Shown: positions 52,292 through 60,462 of the stretch, one piece after another
How positions within the stretch are numbered: the first letter of the stretch is position 1
Layout of the letters: each line of letters starts with the position of its first letter
NCBI RefSeq assembly: GCF_000283515.1
Contig: NC_015976.1
Span: 1,984,001 to 2,048,000 of the forward strand
DNA from: Sphingobium sp. SYK-6
GTDB lineage: Bacteria > Pseudomonadota > Alphaproteobacteria > Sphingomonadales > Sphingomonadaceae
DNA: 64,000 nucleotides
Direction of reading: 5' to 3'
Made by a program: the position numbers and the translations under genes
Notes under the pieces: model-generated
What the model was told of the DNA's origin: nothing
Databases searched by the model: none
Seen by the model: the letters and a program-made list of their open reading frames with translations, nothing else

Positions 52292-52604
52292 TTCACCAAG
52301 CGCCGCAAGCGTTGGCGTTCGCTTGTCATTCCGCGCTTCGATCCTCGCATGGCTTCGGCTCGGCTGCGACGATTATCCGCTCCGATGAGACGTCGGCAAA
52401 GAGACAGGCTGCTTTTTGAATATTCGCGATCCCGGCTCGGCCCGAGGAACTCTTGAATGGGGCAGGAACCAGCGTGCCTGCCTCGCCTGCCATCATCCGA
52501 ACAAGGATCGCGAAACAACCTTGGAAATTTCCGTTGATTGTCGGCGCCGTACGCAGCCGCCGAACGCTGACTCCCGCTACCGAGCTTCCACTGCTAAAAT
52601 CCGA
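52292..52604. other. Intergenic region without recognisable genes
   Basis: A weak hairpin (AAGCGCC/GGCGTTCGCTT) lies just after the nitrobindin-like gene and may terminate it. The rest shows no credible gene on either strand. Confidence 0.4.
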
Positions 52605-52862
52605 TCATCCCGCGTCGGCGTGCCCGGTTCCGTCCACGCCATTGAATTCGGTTGCCCTTGTCTGGTGAGGTGGAGCGCCGCGGTCGCGCAACTGGTATAG
52701 CGCAGAGGCGGCCACGGGTGTGAGCATTCCGTCTTCCCCATCGAGCAGATCAAATCCCTGCTGCCGCATACGTGGATCCCAGTAGGTGGCGATATGGTCG
52801 GCGGTCGCGCTTGCGGCAGCGTCCTCGCCTATCGCTGAGAAGTTGCGCGCGATCTGGTTCAA
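52605..52862 (-). pseudogene. fdsD: NAD-dependent formate dehydrogenase delta subunit (FdsD-like), 5'-truncated
   Basis: Leftward frame with the FdsD core: R-L-N-Q-I-A-R-N-F-S-A-I-G-E-D, A-D-H-I-A-T-Y-W-D-P-R-M-R and L-T-P-V-A-A-S-A-L-Y-Q-L-R. The native start is missing because the sequence changes at about 52862 into the antisense of an MFS gene. The other formate dehydrogenase subunits (fdsGBAC) are absent. It is a leftover of a larger cluster. Confidence 0.65.
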
Positions 52863-53281
52863 TCGGACGCACGGGGACGCTGCTCGCCGGACTTGGGACG
52901 GTTCTTCTTGCATTTCTCGGGTTCAGAGGATTCGATCCGGATTGGAATCTCATTCTCGCCTTTGCGCCTCTCTTTGCTGCGGGATTGATGCTTTCGGGCT
53001 GCCTCACGACATTGTTCGCTTACACGACAGATCTCTATCCGGCCGAGATTCGCACAACAGGGCTGGGAATTGGAGAAACAGCCGGACGCCTCGGCGCCGT
53101 CGGTGGATCCTATGTGGGAGCTCATGTCATTTCAGCGACGGGGTCGGCAGGCTTCTTCGCCTTGCTGGCAGCAATGGCGCTTCTCTTATTCATCGCATAC
53201 GCATCTGCGGAGTATATGCGAGCGAGCCTGCTGCCGTCCAAACAGACCCAGAGCACCGTCAAGCTTCTTGGCAAAAGCTAA
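52863..53281 (+). pseudogene. C-terminal remnant of an MFS transporter (aromatic-acid:H+ symporter-like)
   Basis: About 139 residues with four to five membrane segments, including Y-P-A-E-I-R-T-T-G-L-G-I-G-E-T-A-G-R-L-G-A-V, the TM10-11 signature of the AAHS/sugar-porter MFS group. The 5' two thirds are gone; upstream DNA is the antisense of fdsD. It marks a second chimeric junction in the window. Confidence 0.7.
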
Positions 53282-53585
53282 CCCCGACAAGAAGGCAAGC
53301 TGTTGCCGCTAGCAATCTAAGCGCTGTTCATGCTCAATCTATTCATCGGTCCGATCCTCGCTCTTGTTTGAGCGGGATAACCAAATGTCTGTGGCAATGA
53401 TCCAGCAAGTTCCACTGGACGGTTCATTCTGACCTTCGGGGTTCCCGCTTCGAACCAAGCCCTGCGACCTTCAGCGGAGGCATCCAAAACTTTTCTCACC
53501 GAGAGCGATGCACCCGTCCGTGATCAGTTGCAGAACCGTGGGTGATCACACCCATGGTCAGGCCTTCTTTCTGAGCGGAAAAGAA
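53282..53585. other. Intergenic region, possible remnant
   Basis: A leftward open stretch at 53317-53499 is protein-like (P-V-E-L-A-G-S-L-P-Q-T-F-G-Y-P) but lacks a recognised family or ribosome site. Nothing else is supported here. Confidence 0.3.
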
Positions 53586-53609
53586 GGGGCGTACCTTTCG
53601 ATACGCCCC
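53586..53609 (-). terminator. Rho-independent terminator of the TonB receptor gene at 53662
   Basis: 8-bp stem GGGGCGTA/TACGCCCC with an 8-base loop, followed on the leftward strand by TTCTTTTCC, 52 bases past the stop codon. Confidence 0.7.
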
Positions 53610-53661
53610 CGGGCGGCCCCTTTTCCGCCATATTGGTTAGAGCACAGCTCCAAATTCAGAA

Positions 53662-55965
53662 TCAGAAATTTCGGCGTATCGAAAAGAAGACCTGCCTCTT
53701 TCGTGCGACCGCGTGCTGCAGATCGCCATTGAATGCCGTCGCGTCGAAAGCCGACGTATAATAGGTCTTGTTCCCCAGATTCGTGACATTCAGCGACGCT
53801 GTCCAGGTCTTGTCTTGCGACTTCCATGCAATGGCAGCATTGAACAAGGTGAACGCCTTGATAAGCGACGTCTCGGCGTTGTTCGCCTCCGAATACATGC
53901 GTCCCTGATGGGTCATGTCGATACGCGGTGTAAGGATAGAGCCATCGCCCAACTCAATGCCATAGCTGATGCCGGCGTTCGCATTGAATTTCGCGGTATA
54001 AGGCGTGATAAAGGGCGAAGCGCCCGGCACCGGACCGCCGATCAGGCCGGTCAATGACGTATATTTGAAGTCCAGCAGGCCGCCGCCGGCAGTGAGGATC
54101 AAGCGATCAACTGGTTCCCAATTGATTTCAGCCTCAAGTCCCTTGATCGTGGCATCGCCAGCGTTTCTCGGCACGATACCGAAGGGCGCCGGCGGATTTG
54201 CCGGATCGTTGCCACAACAGGCCTGCGAGTCAACGAGGATGATATCCTTATACTTGCTGTAGAAGGCCGCCATGTTCAGCCGGAGCGTTCGATCGAAGAG
54301 ATCGCTTTTGAACCCGACTTCATAGGAATCGAGAAACTCCGGATTGAAGCTTACGATCTGGGTCGGATTAATCGGTCGCGGATTAGTGCCGCCGCCCTTG
54401 TAGCCGGTGGACCATTGGGCGTAGACCATGAGATCGCGGCTGAAGCGATAGTCGACGCCAAGTCGGTAATCGACATGATCGCCCTTAAACTCGGCTGATA
54501 GGCCGTTATTCGGGGCGGGAATGTCGGTCCAGGCCCTAAACTGACGGAATTGATAGGTCTTTTCGTCCTTCGTGTAGCGGATGCCGCCAACGAAGTTCAA
54601 CGAATCCGTCGCATGCACGACCAGATGGCCGAATACGGATTTGCTGGAGTTGTCAACCCTATCATTATTGTTGACATTGTTGAGGGGGAATGCGGGTGCA
54701 TTCAGGATGTCCAACACGCCTGCAGCACTCGACGCGATGCGGTTAGCGAGGTTATTATAAGAGTCAAAATAGTAACCGCCGACGGTCCAGTCCGCCAGGG
54801 AGCCCACCGTTCCGGACAATCTGAGTTCCTGCGAAAACTGATGGTACCGCATATGGTTGTAATTCAACCTGTTGCTGAACGGATTGCCACCTTCCTGATC
54901 GTTCGAATAGTCAGCCCTCATGTTACGATAGGCCGTAATGGACTGAATACTGAGATTGTCGGTCAGTTTCCCATCGATGTTCAGTGCGATCCCGTCGCTA
55001 TCGACGGCGCTGACGTTCGGATAGATTTCGCCCGTCTCGAAATCCTTGAAATTCGAATAGTTCTTGAAAGGGCCTGGCGAGATGAAGCGGGGGTCCTTGG
55101 AGCGCACCTGCTGTAGACCAGTCACTTGCGAGCTGTCCCGCACCATGTCCGTCCGCAGCGTCACATCCCAACCATCGGCAGGCACCCATCGCAGTGCCGC
55201 CGCTATGCCCGACACGTTCTTCCCGCCGAGAGTGCCCGTCTTGCATCCCTTGTTCTTGACGGTGACGGGACCTGGCGGCACGTTGCTCCCGGGGTTCGCA
55301 CAGGCATAGTCGATCAGGTCGACATAGCCGTCCTGCTGCTGATGCATGGCCGACACGCGGAGAAACAGTTGATCCTTGATGAGAGAGGCATCGAATGCGC
55401 CGCGGACGAGAATCTTGTTGTCGGTGCCGTAACCGGCTTCCAGATAACCCTCATTGCTTCCCAGCGGCTTTTTCGTATAAATTTTCACCGAGCCACCAAT
55501 GGAATTCTTGCCCGAAAGCGTTCCTTGGGGGCCACGAAGCACTTCTACCCGCTCGATATCAAAGAGATCGACGAACGAACCGTTGACTGTGCCATGGTAG
55601 ACGTCGTCGAAATAGACGCCCACGCCTGGTTCGAAGGCCGGGTTGCTGTCGAACTGGCCGATGCCTCGGATATAGATCGCGGCCGCCGGGCCATGAACTG
55701 CGCTCGATGTACTGATATTGACGTTCGGCGCAATCTTGCCGACATTGTCGATGCTGGTAATTCCCCGTGCGTCAAGCGTATCCCCGCTTACCGCCGTGAT
55801 GGCCAATGGGGTGTCCTGCAAATTCTGCGCGCGAAATTGCGCTGTCACGATGATATCGTCGGTGCCTACATTGTCCGCCTGCGGCGTTTCCTGCGCAAGT
55901 GCGGCGCCGGCGCAACCGAGCGCGATCACACTTGTAGCAACACACAAAATCGACCTTAAAGCCAT
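53662..55965 (-). CDS. TonB-dependent outer-membrane receptor
   Basis: 767 residues: signal peptide (ending A-A-L-A-Q-E), TonB-box-like D-D-I-I-V-T-A-Q-F, and a plug with R-V-E-V-L-R-G-P-Q-G-T-L-S-G-K-N-S-I-G-G-S-V. A full barrel ends in an aromatic terminus (R-R-N-F). It belongs to the large sphingomonad group of receptors linked to aromatic or oligomeric substrates. AGGGGAGGGG precedes the ATG. It seems monocistronic, with its own terminator. A long upstream region (55966-56055) carries A/T-rich GTATGC and TATACA stretches but no regulon-C operator. Confidence 0.92.
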   Translation of the reverse strand: MALRSILCVATSVIALGCAGAALAQETPQADNVGTDDIIVTAQFRAQNLQDTPLAITAVSGDTLDARGITSIDNVGKIAPNVNISTSSAVHGPAAAIYIRGIGQFDSNPAFEPGVGVYFDDVYHGTVNGSFVDLFDIERVEVLRGPQGTLSGKNSIGGSVKIYTKKPLGSNEGYLEAGYGTDNKILVRGAFDASLIKDQLFLRVSAMHQQQDGYVDLIDYACANPGSNVPPGPVTVKNKGCKTGTLGGKNVSGIAAALRWVPADGWDVTLRTDMVRDSSQVTGLQQVRSKDPRFISPGPFKNYSNFKDFETGEIYPNVSAVDSDGIALNIDGKLTDNLSIQSITAYRNMRADYSNDQEGGNPFSNRLNYNHMRYHQFSQELRLSGTVGSLADWTVGGYYFDSYNNLANRIASSAAGVLDILNAPAFPLNNVNNNDRVDNSSKSVFGHLVVHATDSLNFVGGIRYTKDEKTYQFRQFRAWTDIPAPNNGLSAEFKGDHVDYRLGVDYRFSRDLMVYAQWSTGYKGGGTNPRPINPTQIVSFNPEFLDSYEVGFKSDLFDRTLRLNMAAFYSKYKDIILVDSQACCGNDPANPPAPFGIVPRNAGDATIKGLEAEINWEPVDRLILTAGGGLLDFKYTSLTGLIGGPVPGASPFITPYTAKFNANAGISYGIELGDGSILTPRIDMTHQGRMYSEANNAETSLIKAFTLFNAAIAWKSQDKTWTASLNVTNLGNKTYYTSAFDATAFNGDLQHAVARKRQVFFSIRRNF

Positions 55966-56745
55966 CCTGCCCCTCCCCTGAATCCCAAATTCACATAACC
56001 CGCCGCGCTCCCAGGTTCATTAGCCCAGGATGCCTCGACTCAATCTCGGTACCATATGTATGCTATCTCGTCTACGTCGATGTTATACATTTTAGATATA
56101 CGTATTTCCGGCTTGCGCGGAGTTACGTCACCCCACGGTCTCGCTGAAGACGAAATGGACGCTGATATTCAGGCAAGCGCCGCGGAAAATGGTGACGCGG
56201 GCACAACACTCCCTTTCCCGGCGAGCTGGATGATAGTATCCGGCGTTGATGGTCTTGATCCATCGGCAGTCCCACAGAAGGGATGCCAAATTGGTCAGGG
56301 CCCGATCAATGTCGACACACCTCCGGCGCGCACGCTATCTGCCGGTATGGAAGGCACCCGACTCACGCGCGTGATCCTCCCAACACCACGGCAAGAATAG
56401 CGCCGTGACCGAATTGCAATATTACGAAAATGCAAATTTGGCGACGATTATGGTGGCAGGCGCAAGCATAGCTCTGATCCCACGCAGAATTAGACCATCT
56501 TTCATATCACCAGCAAAAGATTGCACTATCGCCTCTTCAGACGAATATGCTGACGATATACATGAAAGTCTTACTCCGGCGGCTCGCAAATGGACATACG
56601 ACTGTTGTACGTCCCGCAATGGGAGCTGTTCGGAACTAACCGCTTGGTGGGGATGACATTACGCCACCGTCTGGCGATTACGATGAAATAGTCGCATTGG
56701 CGCAAAGCGCCAGCCGCACATCTTCGCCAGTGGAGAAACCGATCG
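55966..56745. other. Intergenic region between TonB receptor and second Rieske gene
   Basis: Possible promoter DNA for the leftward TonB gene lies at the left end (A/T-rich, 56040-56100). Short open frames elsewhere (56056-56400 rightward; 56422-56619 leftward) have no family resemblance or ribosome site. No operator copy is present. Confidence 0.4.
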
Positions 56746-57825
56746 CTATTCCGCGGCGACAACCATTGGCCCTGCAATCTCCTTTTCCGCCCGGATCAGC
56801 GAGGCCAGCATTCGTCGTGCGGAAACAGGCGCTGCATCCGTCTGCAGGAGGATGGGGTTGAGTTCATTGATGTCGCTTACGCCCCCCATCCGGCGTTGGA
56901 CCGCTTCGATCATAGGTTCATCCTGCCGGTGGAATGCGACGTCGAACATCTCCAGCAGTGCCGCATCGACTTGCGGATCGTCACGGCGCTGGTTGCGGCC
57001 ATTCACGAAGAAATAGTGCGAGGTAAACTCGGTCTCTGGCGTAATGAAGTGCAACTGCGGAATATGTGCGCCGTCTTCCTCAGCCTCATCCATCGCCCAA
57101 CTTCCAGCATCGAAATCCAGCATTGATGGGGGATACCAGGTCATCGTGGACTTGGTGTAGACCGGTGTTTCCGCATCATAGCCGAACAAAGCCTGGCTAG
57201 GCGCCGGCGCAGCCAAGCCACTGCGGACGCGGTGATTGACGATGGAGTTCTCACGACGTTCAAGCTTCTGCGTCGTCGCGGCAAGCAACTGCTCCGGTGA
57301 ATAGGCGGAGCCGCCGAACTGAGGATGGATATAGGATGCGTGGCTCAGATCGAGGAGATTGTCGACGACCAGCTCATAGTTACCCTTAACGTGTAGCAGG
57401 CCTTTTACGACGCTGAACGCGTCAGGCCGCTCGAGGAACTCCACGCGCGGCAAGGCGCTCGGCTCCGCCAGATCCGGATTTCCGGGCCAAAACCACAGGA
57501 TCCCATATTTCTCCATCACCGGCCACGCTGTGATATTCGCCGCCTTGAGCGCCCCGCCACCCTTCACGTGCGGATTGTGCGTGCACTCCCCCTGCGCATT
57601 GAAGCGCAGTCCATGATATGGACATTGAATCTCATCGCCGATCACCTTGCCTCCGGACAGAGGGGCAAAGCGATGGGGGCAGCGATCAGCCAGCATAGCC
57701 GCGGTACCATCCCCTTTGCGAAAGAGCATGATTTCCTGGTCGAGCAGCGTGCGGGCGAGCGGCTTGTCGGAAATTTCGTCCGCGAAGGCGGCCGCATACC
57801 AGACATTTTTCAAGTAGACGCCCAT
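56746..57825 (-). CDS. VanA-type Rieske non-heme iron oxygenase, copy 2
   Basis: 359 residues, aligned over its whole length with the protein at 39540-40661. It has the same Rieske ligands C49, H51, C68 and H71 and the catalytic D-N-L-L-D-L-S-H-A-S-Y-I-H motif. The central part (F-G-Y-D-A-E-T-P-V) differs, which may change substrate choice. GGGAG lies before the ATG. No ferredoxin or reductase gene is adjacent, so electrons must come from elsewhere. Its operator, if any, is unlike those of block 1; AGCAGAATTGCT at 57849-57860 is a small palindrome upstream. Confidence 0.88.
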   Translation of the reverse strand: MGVYLKNVWYAAAFADEISDKPLARTLLDQEIMLFRKGDGTAAMLADRCPHRFAPLSGGKVIGDEIQCPYHGLRFNAQGECTHNPHVKGGGALKAANITAWPVMEKYGILWFWPGNPDLAEPSALPRVEFLERPDAFSVVKGLLHVKGNYELVVDNLLDLSHASYIHPQFGGSAYSPEQLLAATTQKLERRENSIVNHRVRSGLAAPAPSQALFGYDAETPVYTKSTMTWYPPSMLDFDAGSWAMDEAEEDGAHIPQLHFITPETEFTSHYFFVNGRNQRRDDPQVDAALLEMFDVAFHRQDEPMIEAVQRRMGGVSDINELNPILLQTDAAPVSARRMLASLIRAEKEIAGPMVVAAE

Positions 57826-57908
57826 CGGCTCCCGTCCATAAATTGACTAGCAGAATTGCTGTACGATTATGAGAGAAAACGCGCGGTGACGCAAGGCGCA
57901 ATTCAAAA

Positions 57909-58186
57909 CCCACAGTCTGCCAATATCTCGATGATCAGATCGCGAAAGGCCTTCTGGCGGTCTGCCCGGGCTCGGATCAGCTTGTCGATATCGCGATCGA
58001 CCAGCGCGCGTACAGTAGCCGATTTGTCGAGGATATCGCGTTCTTCAGATGGGCGCCGCGGCAAAGGCCCCAATATTCGATAACGGTCAGTCAGTCCCCA
58101 GAGCCGAGGCCCACACGATCTCGCGCCATCAAAAAAAATGCTGGCGGCCCGCCCAAACTTGACAGGGCGGCCCAGCCGCGGAGGTT
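57909..58186 (-). pseudogene. Open leftward remnant without a start codon
   Basis: About 90 codons are open from a TAA at 58187 to a TGA at 57909. The second half is strongly protein-like and helical (S-E-E-R-D-I-L-D-K-S-A-T-V-R-A-L-V-D-R-D-I-D-K-L). There is no ATG or ribosome site. I do not recognise the family; it could be the tail of a regulator. Confidence 0.3.
58128..58172 (-). terminator. Leftward hairpin with T8 tail
   Basis: On the leftward strand, GGCCGCCC pairs with GGGCGGGCC across a roughly 10-base loop, followed by GCCAGCA and eight T residues. It looks like a rho-independent terminator, but no leftward gene precedes it. Confidence 0.35.
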
Positions 58187-58252
58187 AAGCCGACAGGATT
58201 TAATATATCAATTTTGCATGCAATTGTACATAATCGAAAAAGGGAGAAGAGG

Positions 58253-58870
58253 ATGTTGCGACGGCTGATTCCGTTAGCGCGAATGCTGATGGGGGCAATC
58301 TATCTGATCAACGGCCTGAACTGGTGGGTGAAGATGATCTCGCCCTATCCTAGCATGTCCGATTTCGTAAACATGCCGCCCCCGCCAGACGTCGTCGGCG
58401 CGATGATCCAGAATGGCATATTGTTCCATCTGGTCAAGGCCACCGAAGTAGCAGCTGGCCTCGCGCTGCTCTCCAATCGCTTCGTGCCGCTCGCGCTGGT
58501 GTCCGTACTGCCGGTGACGTTTCCGATCTTCATCGTCGATGTCTTTTTCATCGCGCACCTAAGGGGCATGGTGATGGGCGGCGGATCCTTGTTGCTCAAT
58601 CTCTTTCTCCTCCTCGCCTATCTGGGACATTACCGACCGCTCCTTTCCTCTCGCGGAGTTCTGGACCTGGAGGGCAATGCGGCGACGATCGATGACAGCG
58701 CCTCGATCGCTTCGCCCTTGGCAAAGCTATTCCGGCCGGCGATGCCCATGCTCGCAATCCTTGCGGTTGCTACAGGCCTGCTGATGTTGGGATGGCTGAC
58801 CATCCTCATCGGCCAGTATATCACCAATCCGCTGCCGCTGAGCGCCGTCATCCCAGCGCGCGACCACTAG
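58253..58870 (+). CDS. DoxX-family integral membrane protein
   Basis: About 205 residues with four or five membrane helices: L-A-R-M-L-M-G-A-I-Y-L-I-N-G-L-N-W-W near the N-terminus, the K-A-T-E-V-A-A-G-L-A-L-L DoxX helix and a C-terminal hydrophobic pair. GGGAGAAGAGG stands directly before ATG 58253. It is related to the C-terminal domain of the MFS fusion at 60459. DoxX-like proteins accompany oxidoreductases, often as quinone- or redox-linked membrane partners; the role here is unknown. It is followed 19 bases later by the SnoaL-like gene. Confidence 0.83.
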   Translation: MLRRLIPLARMLMGAIYLINGLNWWVKMISPYPSMSDFVNMPPPPDVVGAMIQNGILFHLVKATEVAAGLALLSNRFVPLALVSVLPVTFPIFIVDVFFIAHLRGMVMGGGSLLLNLFLLLAYLGHYRPLLSSRGVLDLEGNAATIDDSASIASPLAKLFRPAMPMLAILAVATGLLMLGWLTILIGQYITNPLPLSAVIPARDH

Positions 58871-58889
58871 GTTCGAGAATGGAGACAGA

Positions 58890-59450
58890 ATGATGGAACA
58901 AGGTCCGGACATCTCTCGACGCCGGCTTGCCATCGCCGCAATGGGAAGCGCACTGACAGGCATTGCCGTTCCGACCGCCACTCCGGCGGCGGCGACCCGC
59001 CGCGCGGCCACGCACGTCCCGGCGGACGACAAGCTGTCGATCATCGAACTCATGGCCCGCTACGCCTGGGCCTATGATACGAGCGACGTCGCCGGCTTCA
59101 CACAGACCTTCACCGCCGACGGCATAATCGAGATATTTGGCAATGTGCTGGTCCGCGGTTGGCACGACGTTCCCGCGTTTCTCGCCACAGCCTACGAAAT
59201 GCGCAAGGGCAATGGGTGGCAACATTTGACCGACCATCATGTCTTCGAAGAATATGACGGGAAACGATGCACCGTCTATTCCTATTATCTGATGCCTGAA
59301 GGCGATCCGTCGGGCAGCAATGTGCATTTGCGCGCGATGGGCTATTATGTCAGCAGATGCGTGAAGATCGGGAATGACTGGTTGTTCAGCAAGCGATCGG
59401 TATTCCGTTGGAACGGCAAGAAACCCTGGGCCGAGCAACCGTCCGGCTGA
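58890..59450 (+). CDS. Tat-exported SnoaL-like (NTF2-fold) protein, copy 2
   Basis: 186 residues. An S-R-R-R-L-A-I-A-A-M-G twin-arginine-type signal and alanine-rich linker precede a SnoaL_4 domain aligned with 45114-45548: L-M-A-R-Y-A-W-A-Y-D-T, T-F-T-A-D-G-I-I-E-I-F-G, H-L-T-D-H-H-V-F, T-V-Y-S-Y-Y and R-A-M-G-Y-Y-V-S-R-C. So the same family appears once cytoplasmic (45 kb) and once exported here. GGAGACAGA precedes the ATG. Second gene of the DoxX operon. Confidence 0.83.
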   Translation: MMEQGPDISRRRLAIAAMGSALTGIAVPTATPAAATRRAATHVPADDKLSIIELMARYAWAYDTSDVAGFTQTFTADGIIEIFGNVLVRGWHDVPAFLATAYEMRKGNGWQHLTDHHVFEEYDGKRCTVYSYYLMPEGDPSGSNVHLRAMGYYVSRCVKIGNDWLFSKRSVFRWNGKKPWAEQPSG

Positions 59451-59462
59451 GGCGCTGCCAGA

Positions 59463-60350
59463 TCAGGCGTCTAGGAACTCGAACCGAAAGGCTTCGCCAT
59501 CGCGCTTGACGTGTCCACAGGAACTGTACCGGAAGTGCGCTGGAAACAGGACCGTCTCTGTATCCGCGACACGATTGAGTAGCTGCAGACGTGTCGCCGA
59601 TGCCATATAGGGATCCTCGTCCGCGAAGATGTGCAAGTCCGGACGCACGAGCTGGATTGGATGATGGACGACATCGCCGGAGAACAATGCCGGCGGCCCG
59701 CCACGCTGCGCGTTGATCGCAAAACAGCCGGGTGAATGGCCGAACGCCGGCTCCAGCCACACACCATCCCCGAGTTCGCGATGCACTATGCTGTCTTCCT
59801 CGACGATATCCGCCAGGCCGGCCTCGACCACAGGAAGTACCGAGTCAAGATAGGCCTCACGATGAAAGGCTTCATGGTGCTGCATGCTGTAAAACGCATA
59901 ATCCCTGCGCCCGAACAGATAACGCGCGTTCGGAAATGTCGGAACCCAGCGCCCGTCAATGAGCCGGGTGTTCCATCCCACATGATCGGCGTGGAGGTGT
60001 GTGCACAGAACCAGGTCGATATCCTCGGGCTTCAGGCCGATTGCGGCGAGATTGTCGAGATATCCCGTATTGAGCTGATGCGCGAACGGGATCGAGCGAT
60101 CCTTGTGATTGCCGTTGCAGGCATCGATCAGAATATTGCGTCCGTCCAGTTGAAGGACATAGCTGTGGATACTGAGCGCGAAGGATGCATCCGCTGGATC
60201 GTCCGCCAGTGTCTCGTCCCAGAACCAGGGTTTGAGCCGAGCGAGATCGTCCGCGCTCACCCCGGGCATGACCATCGACATGGGCAACCCGTCCTCCAGT
60301 TCGAAGACCTTGCGGACGATCAGGTCGCCCAATTTCACGCCATGTTTCAT
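59463..60350 (-). CDS. MBL-fold metallo-hydrolase
   Basis: 295 residues with the full metallo-beta-lactamase motif T-H118-L-H120-A-D122-H123, a further His in F-G-H-S-P-G, Asp in F-S-G-D-V-V-H-H and a C-terminal His in P-A-H-F. The organisation resembles lactonase-type members (AHL lactonase, gluconolactone-like), so lactone hydrolysis is plausible. No signal peptide. Last gene of the leftward SDR, MFS-DoxX, microprotein, MBL operon. Confidence 0.85.
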   Translation of the reverse strand: MKHGVKLGDLIVRKVFELEDGLPMSMVMPGVSADDLARLKPWFWDETLADDPADASFALSIHSYVLQLDGRNILIDACNGNHKDRSIPFAHQLNTGYLDNLAAIGLKPEDIDLVLCTHLHADHVGWNTRLIDGRWVPTFPNARYLFGRRDYAFYSMQHHEAFHREAYLDSVLPVVEAGLADIVEEDSIVHRELGDGVWLEPAFGHSPGCFAINAQRGGPPALFSGDVVHHPIQLVRPDLHIFADEDPYMASATRLQLLNRVADTETVLFPAHFRYSSCGHVKRDGEAFRFEFLDA

Positions 60351-60378
60351 CGTTCGCTTTCATTTGTCGTTGCGCGGT

Positions 60379-60462
60379 TCAACGCGGCCGCCGATCCCAT
60401 ATCAATGCGGCGATCAGGAAAAGGGTCGCGATGGAATAGGGGATGACGTCGAACATGTTCAT
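60379..60462 (-). CDS. 27-residue single-span membrane microprotein
   Basis: A very short leftward frame whose ATG overlaps the stop codon of the MFS-DoxX gene (ATGA). GGGGAGG lies 7 bases before the ATG. The product has about 15 hydrophobic residues (I-P-Y-S-I-A-T-L-F-L-I-A-A-L-I-W) and a positively charged tail (D-R-R-P-R). It follows the positive-inside rule, so the C-terminus is probably cytoplasmic. It could be a small partner of the transporter. No family known to me. Confidence 0.55.
   Translation of the reverse strand: MNMFDVIPYSIATLFLIAALIWDRRPR

Noticed and set aside
52416..52700. Rightward 94-codon frame
   Set aside because: No ribosome site or family; it is antisense to the FdsD-like remnant in part.
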